In this document: positions 6,758 through 11,905 of the stretch, piece by piece
Layout of the letters: each line of letters begins with the position of its first letter
How positions within the stretch are numbered: the first letter of the stretch is position 1
Source: Euryarchaeota archaeon UBA60
Lineage (GTDB): Archaea; Thermoplasmatota; Poseidoniia; Poseidoniales; Poseidoniaceae
Assembly: GCA_002503395.1 (NCBI GenBank)
Contig: DARQ01000044.1
Coordinates: forward strand, 4,545 to 16,449
Length of the DNA stretch: 11,905 bases
Direction: 5' to 3'
Program-made: the position numbers and the translations under genes
Notes under the pieces: generated by a model
What the model was told of the DNA's origin: nothing
What the model saw: the letters and a program-made list of their open reading frames with translations, nothing else
The model's database searches: none

Positions 6758-7381
6758 ATGTCCGATGCTTTGGACGACATCTTATCGCAGATCCCGAAGA
6801 AATATTTCACCCGGCCGAAAAAATTACTCAAACGACTCAAACTGGCCTATACTGTTGGTGTACCACCACTTCTGGTCGTACCGATGACCGATTTGCTCAA
6901 TGAATCGGCCGGTCATTCCTTTCACATCGGCACTCCCGACCCTGAAATGCGTAGAATCGCATCATGGATATTCACCACGGTGGCTGATGACCATCCCTGC
7001 CTACTGGTGATTATCACCGCCTTGTGGGCAAGAAGTGGGCGTGAAGACCTAAAATTAGTCGGTCTGTTATTAGCAAATTTAGGTGGTGTTGAAAGTACGG
7101 TCAATCCTTGGGATATTTTCTATGAACTCATTGTCGGGCGGCAATCTCTGGCCTTGGAAGTGGTACTTGAAATCGCTGAAGAGATGGCGAGAGGGGGGAA
7201 TGTGGTGCCTGAAGACGAGGAATTGTGGAATTGGGCAAAGTGTGGGAAGATCACCCATCAATTTGCGGTATTGGTTTTGACTCTGCGCCGTGATGGTGAA
7301 CTACCTAAGGATTTAATCAACGCCGCTCCCGAGGGTGGAGAACTGTTTGAACGCATTCGTGCTCGCCTTCTCACTAGGTGA
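6758..7381 (+). CDS. helical protein of unknown function, possibly HEAT-like
   Basis: This 207-residue protein matches no family I can name. Residues 13-30 are strongly basic (KKYFTRPKKLLKRLKLAY). Residues about 64-110 contain two amphipathic helices with a Trp-containing segment (ITALWARSGREDLKLVGLLLANL region) that recalls HEAT or AlkD-like repeats; this is a resemblance only. The rest is also predicted helical (about 118-145, 152-175, 194-206). A hydrophobic stretch at 36-46 is too short for a sure membrane helix. A good ribosome site couples it to the preceding TerB-like gene. It belongs to the cluster ending in mobA, and position suggests its function may relate to one of these neighbours, but nothing in the sequence proves it. 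Confidence 0.8.
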   Translation: MSDALDDILSQIPKKYFTRPKKLLKRLKLAYTVGVPPLLVVPMTDLLNESAGHSFHIGTPDPEMRRIASWIFTTVADDHPCLLVIITALWARSGREDLKLVGLLLANLGGVESTVNPWDIFYELIVGRQSLALEVVLEIAEEMARGGNVVPEDEELWNWAKCGKITHQFAVLVLTLRRDGELPKDLINAAPEGGELFERIRARLLTR

Positions 7382-7412
7382 TATTCAAGACACCTATGGC
7401 CATGCGCCCATC

Positions 7413-7628
7413 ATGGTCGAAAGATTTCTACCCGCTGATGACCCGGTACTGGAGGACGTCTTATCGTGGACCGTGGCGCGTGACGCGCGCGATATGGCGC
7501 GCCTGCTCGAGTGGTTACCCGATGCCCGCTCGGTACGAGAACAACGGGTGCTGATGAGCCGGGTGATGGCGCTGGCTGAAGAATTGGAGTCGGCGATGGA
7601 AAAGATGGCGGCACTACAACAGGGTTGA
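7413..7628 (+). CDS. small helical protein of unknown function
   Basis: From ATG 7413 the product has 71 residues: MVERFLPADDP, then a helical stretch with many Arg, Glu and Ala and an amphipathic C-terminal helix (residues about 45-68). No known domain is recognised. The start is uncertain. The same frame is open upstream, and GTG codons at 7335 or 7359 would give up to 97 residues overlapping the 207-residue gene, but none of the three has a convincing ribosome site. The stop is four bases before the mobA ATG, and the mobA ribosome site (GAGG) overlaps this stop. The gene is therefore tightly coupled to mobA and may act with it, which is an inference from position only. Confidence 0.6.
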   Translation: MVERFLPADDPVLEDVLSWTVARDARDMARLLEWLPDARSVREQRVLMSRVMALAEELESAMEKMAALQQG

Positions 7629-7632
7629 GGCC

Positions 7633-8247
7633 ATGCGTTGCGGGCTGATTCTGGCCGGTGGAGATTCCACTCGAATGGGCATGGAGAAGCATTCACTGAA
7701 AATTTCCCAGTCGAAGATGGTCGAGATGGTCGTCGGGGCCTTGCAAGCGTCTGGTTGCCAGACGCTGATAATCGCCACTCGGGACGGACAGACCTGGCCG
7801 GGCTGGGATGTTCGCCGGAAAGTACGTTTCGTGGCCGATGAGGATGATTGGGTCGGCCCTCAAGCCGGATTGGCGGCGGGATTGAATGAGGCTGTAAGTC
7901 TAGGATGTGAATGGGTGCAGTTAGCGCCTTGTGACATTCCATTACTCGATCCGGATTTACTATTAATGTTACAATCAAAGGCCTCTCCCGAGTTTGCCGC
8001 GGTGGTACCGGAAGGGCCGAATGGGTTGGAGCCATTGCTGGCATTGGTACAACCCGGAATGATGCTGGCGGCATTGTATCGGGTGCGAGAATCACAGAAG
8101 CGTAGCATCTTTGCGGTGCTTGAGTCGATGGCCGTAAAAAAGATTTCTCGTGCCAATATTCAAGGGTTGGAAATCGCTGATTCCTGCTTCCTCAATGTGA
8201 ATTTACCGGAAGATCTGGACTTGGCGCGAGAACTATCAAAACGGTAG
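7633..8247 (+). CDS. mobA: molybdenum cofactor guanylyltransferase MobA
   Basis: MobA transfers GMP from GTP to molybdopterin-bound molybdenum, giving the guanine dinucleotide cofactor used by DMSO-reductase-type enzymes (family knowledge). The 204-residue length is typical. The nucleotide-binding signature is clear at the N-terminus: LAGGDSTRMGMEK at residues 7-19. It is followed by GPQAGLAAGL (75-84), the metal-binding CDIPLL with Asp101, EPLLAL (133-138) and the closing NVNLPEDL (188-195), all in the family order. GAGG just upstream overlaps the previous stop. Other MobA-like nucleotidyltransferases exist (for example those acting on cytidine cofactors or 2-phospholactate), but motif order and the C-terminal N-x-N-x-PEDL favour MobA. 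No other cofactor synthesis gene or molybdoenzyme is in the window. The 3' end overlaps the opposing ATPase gene by 12 bases. Confidence 0.92.
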   Translation: MRCGLILAGGDSTRMGMEKHSLKISQSKMVEMVVGALQASGCQTLIIATRDGQTWPGWDVRRKVRFVADEDDWVGPQAGLAAGLNEAVSLGCEWVQLAPCDIPLLDPDLLLMLQSKASPEFAAVVPEGPNGLEPLLALVQPGMMLAALYRVRESQKRSIFAVLESMAVKKISRANIQGLEIADSCFLNVNLPEDLDLARELSKR

Positions 8248-9465
8248 GGTGAGGGTGAGAATCTCATCAACCAGATCGACCTTGACGAATTCGGCGCGGC
8301 ATGACTCCTCGATGGGGAGAACCTGTTCTCGGTTATCGATGGAAATCGCTAATTTACCCTCAAGTTCGATAATTTTTATCTTCTCCCGAGTAATGTTTGG
8401 CAGGTGTATCTTCAGCGCCGTATGTTCATCGCTTTCCTCGATGATGAAGGAGCGCCGTAAACGCAGAGGTAATTGCTTACCGAAGTAGTCCTCGGAGATG
8501 CCGATTGGTTTGGTTGGTTTCTCACCATGAAGGATCAGGCCAACCTTTCGCAGGCTCTCAATACCATGAATATCAGAATCTTCCAATTCGACTTGGGCTA
8601 TTGCCATGGTGCCGAATTCACCGCGCAGTAATTCGATATATGATTGCTCGGCTCGGCGGCGATTCTGCAAAAATTCATGGTCTAGGTCTGGGGTGATTCG
8701 ATTTATGATTGCCCCCTCTACCTGGATTGAGAACTCCCCCAACGTCGCCACCGCCCGCACGCTTTCATCGACGGCCATCTTCTCAGGAATGGTGACTAGA
8801 GTGAACCCGGTCAGCCGATGGTCGGTCAGTATCTTTCTGGTGGCGATTACCCGGGCTTGGAATTTGTCCAGCTCTTCTTGAATTGCGGCTTCCTGTTTAC
8901 GTCCGAAGAGTAAGCTTCTGACACCGCCGGTGGTGCGCGCTAACCTAGCGATTTTACCGCTCCAACTCTCAAGGATTTCGGGCAGGGCAAGAAACCTGAG
9001 GGTATGGCCGGTCGGCGCGGTGTCGAAAACTATCACATCGAAACGCAGGTCCTCAAGATGCTTGAGCAGACGGTCGAATGCCAGGGCTTCATCGAGGCCG
9101 GGGAGAAGTAGATCTCCGCCTTTCAAATCCGCTAATTCATCGCCGATATCCTGCTTTGCCTGTTGGCCGAAGAACATATCCATATTGCCACCGAAACCTC
9201 CGCTCAGCGCCTCGGATAATTTCGGTAACATCTCATCCATCTGGACCTCGGGGTCTAGTTCCATCCCCCACAGATTCTCGACCCCCGCGACTGGGGTGGG
9301 TTCGTTTCCGAGTTGAAAATTAAGTGAATCGCTGGTCGAATGCGCCGGGTCGCTTGAGACCAACAGGGTGCGCAGTCCGGCATCGGCTAACCATATAGCG
9401 GTCGCCGCAGCACAGGTTGTCTTGCCGACCCCGCCCTTGCCTCCGAACAATAATAACCGCGCCAT
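8236..9465 (-). CDS. ArsA/Get3-family ATPase with C-terminal HSP20-like domain
   Basis: This is a 409-residue single-copy ATPase of the ArsA/Get3 family, in which dimeric members target tail-anchored membrane proteins or energise arsenite pumps. The deviant Walker A motif GKGGVGKTT is at residues 9-17, the switch SSDPAHS at 37-43, DTAPTGHTLRFL at 148-159, and a likely adenine-contacting Asn255. Residues about 332-409 form a beta-rich extension resembling the HSP20-like domain of some ArsA proteins. The zinc-binding Cys-x-x-Cys of Get3 is absent at the expected place (after about residue 258), and there are no paired arsenite-binding cysteines. An arsenite pump role is therefore unlikely; Get3-like targeting is the better guess. 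ATG 9465 is preferred over an ATG at 9579: it sits 11 residues before the P-loop and lies 52 bases after the purN stop, whereas the longer form would overlap purN. Confidence 0.92.
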   Translation of the reverse strand: MARLLLFGGKGGVGKTTCAAATAIWLADAGLRTLLVSSDPAHSTSDSLNFQLGNEPTPVAGVENLWGMELDPEVQMDEMLPKLSEALSGGFGGNMDMFFGQQAKQDIGDELADLKGGDLLLPGLDEALAFDRLLKHLEDLRFDVIVFDTAPTGHTLRFLALPEILESWSGKIARLARTTGGVRSLLFGRKQEAAIQEELDKFQARVIATRKILTDHRLTGFTLVTIPEKMAVDESVRAVATLGEFSIQVEGAIINRITPDLDHEFLQNRRRAEQSYIELLRGEFGTMAIAQVELEDSDIHGIESLRKVGLILHGEKPTKPIGISEDYFGKQLPLRLRRSFIIEESDEHTALKIHLPNITREKIKIIELEGKLAISIDNREQVLPIEESCRAEFVKVDLVDEILTLTLPF

Positions 9466-9517
9466 ACCCTTGGGTGTTATTCCCCCTTCAAGCGCTTGTC
9501 GCCAACACAATGTGGCC

Positions 9518-10150
9518 TCAAAGTGGTAGATTCCCGCTGGAAAAGGCATCGATGACCTCGGGGTAGAGAATGTGCTCAACCTGTTTCACCCGCTGCGAAA
9601 GTGATTCCTCGGTATCGTCGAAATGCACCGCTACTTCTCGTTGGGCGATAATCTTCCCACTATCCGTGCCGGTATCGACGAAATGTACCGTACAACCGGA
9701 GAGTTCCGCCCCGGCGGTCAAAACATCTCGGTGCGCATGAGCACCGGGAAAACCGGGTAGGAGACTGGGGTGGATGTTGATCAGACGCCCTTCCCATCGC
9801 TCGATGAACCATGGTGTGAGAATCCGCATGTATCCCGAGAGAATCACCGCTTCGATTTCCAATTCTACCAAACGCGCATGAATCACTTCCTCGTGCGCTT
9901 GTCGCCGGTCATCGTTATTATTTCCGGGCTGGCCTCGATGTTCGATAACCTCGGCCCTCACCCCATGTGCCTGGGCACTGGCTAATCCTGCAACCCCACC
10001 TATATTGGAAATTACCACTGTGGTGGTGTGGGCGCAATCACTCTTTTCCTGATGCCGCAGAAGGGCCGTCATACCCGAACCTGAACCCGAGATGAAGACT
10101 GCCAGTCGCAGTGGGTTGGTGGGTGTGGCGATACGCGGTAAGTGGAACAT
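9518..10150 (-). CDS. purN: phosphoribosylglycinamide formyltransferase PurN
   Basis: PurN transfers a formyl group from 10-formyl-tetrahydrofolate to GAR, the third step of purine synthesis, in the cytoplasm. The 210-residue length matches the family. SGSGSGMTAL (21-30) corresponds to the phosphate-binding loop, SGYMRIL (105-111) to the folate-site strand, and NIHPSLLP (125-132) holds the catalytic Asn125 and His127. Asp163, in the TDSGKIIAQ segment (162-170), matches the catalytic Asp. The usual Asn of the SGxGSN loop is Gly here (position 26), a mild deviation. The start ATG 10150 leaves a 14-residue lead before the first strand. No clear ribosome site is seen. It is probably cotranscribed with the ATPase gene 52 bases downstream. 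Confidence 0.96.
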   Translation of the reverse strand: MFHLPRIATPTNPLRLAVFISGSGSGMTALLRHQEKSDCAHTTTVVISNIGGVAGLASAQAHGVRAEVIEHRGQPGNNNDDRRQAHEEVIHARLVELEIEAVILSGYMRILTPWFIERWEGRLINIHPSLLPGFPGAHAHRDVLTAGAELSGCTVHFVDTGTDSGKIIAQREVAVHFDDTEESLSQRVKQVEHILYPEVIDAFSSGNLPL

Positions 10151-10230
10151 GGTGCTCGCCTGTAGGTGGCGGGAATGGCCGGTTGATGATGAGCATTGGC
10201 CTATTGCCGCGTTGTTATGTAGGGGTGACT

Positions 10231-10234
10231 TGAG
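10231..10234 (+). promoter_or_regulatory. Shine-Dalgarno site supporting the GTG start of the DUF454 gene
   Basis: GAGG lies eight bases upstream of GTG 10243. The alternative ATG at 10264 has only a poor GGGTG-like match upstream, so GTG is preferred. Confidence 0.5.
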
Positions 10235-10242
10235 GATATCGT

Positions 10243-10695
10243 GTGAGCGAAGTGGGTGTGCGTATGGATAGTGTCGACGAAATCGTCGAGCGCTATATGC
10301 GCAAGTCGAGTCCGAAGCAGAGGATGCGTTACGTCGTCCTCGGATGGGTGTTCGTCGCCTTTGCGATTATCGGCATCTGGGTACCGGGCTGGCCAACCGT
10401 CTCGTGGGCGGTTCCGGCGGCATATCTTTTCAGTATCTCGGATGAGAAATATTTCCGCTGGTCGTTGACCAACAAATTCTTCGGCCCGGCATTGTTTGAA
10501 TATTATGCCACAGGAAAAACCGTACCCAAGCATGCAAAAATCTGGATTATCGTGGCGATGACGGTGATGTCGGGATTGTCAATCTGGCTTGCCACCATTG
10601 CCGGCGACCCTGGTTATGGTCAGGCCTTCATCGCCGTGGCATGGGCGGTCGGCGTCTGGTGGCTGTCGTGCAAAGTGCAGTCACGACCGATGTGA
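10243..10695 (+). CDS. DUF454 (YbaN-like) integral membrane protein
   Basis: From GTG 10243 this is a 150-residue membrane protein matching the DUF454/YbaN pattern. A first hydrophobic segment (about 30-47) runs into G-x-W-V-P-G-W-P-T (44-52), the equivalent of the family's G-x(4)-LPTxP core. A second short hydrophobic segment (53-65) follows, then S-x(6)-W with FFGPALFEYY (79-88), and PKHAKI (95-100) leading into membrane segments at about 99-119 and 125-143. The N-terminus is basic and probably cytoplasmic. The molecular function of the family is unknown. The gene is alone on its strand between two purine genes, divergent from purN (92-base gap) and convergent with purH. Confidence 0.85.
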   Translation: MSEVGVRMDSVDEIVERYMRKSSPKQRMRYVVLGWVFVAFAIIGIWVPGWPTVSWAVPAAYLFSISDEKYFRWSLTNKFFGPALFEYYATGKTVPKHAKIWIIVAMTVMSGLSIWLATIAGDPGYGQAFIAVAWAVGVWWLSCKVQSRPM

Positions 10696-10697
10696 AT

Positions 10698-10736
10698 TCG
10701 CAATCATATTATTGGTTGAAATACCAACGTTTGCGA
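10698..10736. terminator. nested inverted repeats between convergent genes, possible bidirectional terminator
   Basis: An outer pair TCGCAA (10698-10703) / TTGCGA (10731-10736) encloses an inner pair TTGGT (10712-10716) / ACCAA (10723-10727). Together they occupy most of the 57-base gap between the DUF454 stop and the purH stop. The symmetry would fold on transcripts from either strand. Archaeal termination relies mainly on T-runs, and none longer than three is present here, so the terminator role is tentative. Confidence 0.35.
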
Positions 10737-10752
10737 CATTGCCTGCCATGGG

Positions 10753-11905
10753 TTAGTGACGGAAGAGGCGATGGCCGGTGAATAGCATGGTAATACCTCG
10801 GGCATTGGCTTCCTCGATCACCTCACCATCGCGGATACTGCCGCCGGGCTGGACGATGGCCACCACCCCACCTTCAGCCGCCTGCTCTATTCCATCTTTG
10901 AAGGGGAAAAATGCATCACTGACAAGAATGCTGCCCTGGGCTTCATCACCGGCGCGCCGGATGGCGGTGCGCACGGCCTCAACCCGGCTGGTCTGGCCCG
11001 GCCCGATTCCGACTGTGCGCGTGCCTTTGACCAAGACGATGGCGTTCGATTTCACCTGCTCGCATACCCGGGCACCAAATTTCATGCTGGCGATCTCTGC
11101 TTCACTCGGCTTGGCCTCGGTCACCACTTTGGCCTTCTCCCAATCTATTACTGGTGGCTCTTCGGTCTGCACCAACCACCCACCGTCAATCTGTTTGCGG
11201 ACCACGGCACGAGGCTGAAATTCCAAGCGGTCGTCAGGGGAAGACAAGGTGAGGATGCGGCGTTTCTTTTTCTCCATCACTACTTTCTTGGCTTCGGCAT
11301 TGTATGCCGGGGCAATCAGAACCTCGATGAATAATGGTACCAGAGCCTGGGCGGTAACCAGATCAAGTTGTCGGTTGAAACAGATTATCGAACCGAATGC
11401 CGACTCGGTATCGCATGCCAATGCCGCCTCAAAGGCCTCTATCTGGGTGGCGCCGAGGGCGGCGCCACAGGGGTTATTGTGCTTGAGTATCACACACGCG
11501 TGGGGAGTGGTCGGCCACTCATCACTGGATAAGGCGCGGCATAACCTCAAACATGCATCGGCGTCGGCATAATTGTTGTACGACATCGCCTTACCTCCTT
11601 CAACTTCGGCTGTGACCAAGGTTGCCGGTGACTCGGCTGCACTGGCCGAGGGCTCGATGAAGAGGGCTGCGGCCTGATGTGAATTCTCACCATATCTCAA
11701 CAGGTGGTGGCGCTTTGCTGATACGAGTAATTGTTCCGGGAAGCGAGCGGCTTGTTCGGTGACATCATCTGGTTCTGCCGGCGGGCCAATCCAACGTTGA
11801 CATAACTCATCGGTAATGGCACAATCATAGGCCGCAGTGTGCTCAAAGGCGGTCAAGGCTAACTGTTGGCGCAACTCCAATCCGACTGCTTCGGCAGAGC
11901 CGGCT
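10753..11905 (-). CDS. purH: bifunctional PurH: AICAR transformylase / IMP cyclohydrolase (5' end beyond window)
   Basis: PurH catalyses the last two steps of IMP synthesis: formylation of AICAR by 10-formyl-tetrahydrofolate, then ring closure. About 383 C-terminal residues are visible, covering the end of the cyclohydrolase domain (LALTAFEHTAAYD) and the whole transformylase domain. LRYGENSHQ (visible residues 69-77), the catalytic Lys141-His142 in KHNNPCG, SAFGSII, KSNAIVLVKG, SDAFFPFKDGIE and QPGGSIRDGEVI follow the family order. The protein ends in TGHRLFRH, close to the usual TGRRHFRH-type end. The frame is open to position 11905, so the gene is truncated only by the window edge. A TTG at 11880 is internal and not a start. 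By family length roughly 130-150 residues are missing. Minor oddity: SAFGS replaces the usual SAFGG. Confidence 0.97.
   Translation of the reverse strand, partial: AGSAEAVGLELRQQLALTAFEHTAAYDCAITDELCQRWIGPPAEPDDVTEQAARFPEQLLVSAKRHHLLRYGENSHQAAALFIEPSASAAESPATLVTAEVEGGKAMSYNNYADADACLRLCRALSSDEWPTTPHACVILKHNNPCGAALGATQIEAFEAALACDTESAFGSIICFNRQLDLVTAQALVPLFIEVLIAPAYNAEAKKVVMEKKKRRILTLSSPDDRLEFQPRAVVRKQIDGGWLVQTEEPPVIDWEKAKVVTEAKPSEAEIASMKFGARVCEQVKSNAIVLVKGTRTVGIGPGQTSRVEAVRTAIRRAGDEAQGSILVSDAFFPFKDGIEQAAEGGVVAIVQPGGSIRDGEVIEEANARGITMLFTGHRLFRH

Noticed and set aside
7394..8156. Leftward open frames opposite the small gene and mobA
   Set aside because: Arg/Ser/Pro-rich shadow translations overlapping a confidently identified mobA.
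9466..9579. Longer start for the ArsA/Get3-like ATPase
   Set aside because: The extra 38 residues are unlike the family, overlap the purN end, and the P-loop normally lies near the N-terminus.

Overview
The window looks like a piece of an archaeal chromosome, most likely an uncultivated planktonic euryarchaeon of the Marine Group II/III (Poseidoniales-like) type. The firmest evidence for Archaea is a complete archaeal-type DnaG primase (TOPRIM motifs plus the archaeal N- and C-terminal regions). Supporting evidence is a single-copy ArsA/Get3-type ATPase with a C-terminal HSP20-like domain, and large acidic or proline-rich hypothetical proteins between housekeeping genes. The lineage below Archaea is inference from gene content; no rRNA or tRNA was found to anchor it. 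Coding density is high and strand switches are frequent.

Layout. (1) 1-254: an edge region with a possible start of a leftward secreted or membrane protein and a small hairpin. (2) 255-3236, rightward: a 993-residue protein of unknown function, made of degenerate helical modules (three align without gaps over 43 residues), a long acidic disordered linker and a separate C-terminal domain. (3) 3287-6074, leftward: dnaG followed by a 505-residue protein with a transmembrane hairpin, a charged coiled coil and a polyproline tail. A strong 9-bp hairpin lies between the two. (4) 6075-6274: a divergent control region with two inverted repeats. (5) 6275-8247, rightward: a tight four-gene cluster of a tandem TerB-like helical protein, two unknown proteins and mobA (molybdenum cofactor guanylylation). 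(6) 8236-10150, leftward: purN then an ArsA/Get3-like ATPase, which overlaps mobA tail to tail by 12 bp. (7) 10243-10695, rightward: a DUF454/YbaN-like membrane protein. (8) 10753-11905, leftward: purH, lacking its 5' end because the window stops.

How the genes may work together. purN and purH supply the two 10-formyl-tetrahydrofolate-dependent formyl transfers of purine synthesis. They lie on the same strand, separated by one opposing gene. The Get3-like ATPase may target tail-anchored membrane proteins. dnaG (primase and exosome subunit) is the probable first gene of a two-gene unit with the proline-rich membrane protein. The TerB-like/unknown/unknown/mobA cluster is the best candidate for an undescribed gene association, but the sequence does not reveal a shared function. 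No mobile element, CRISPR array, defence system or RNA gene was found.
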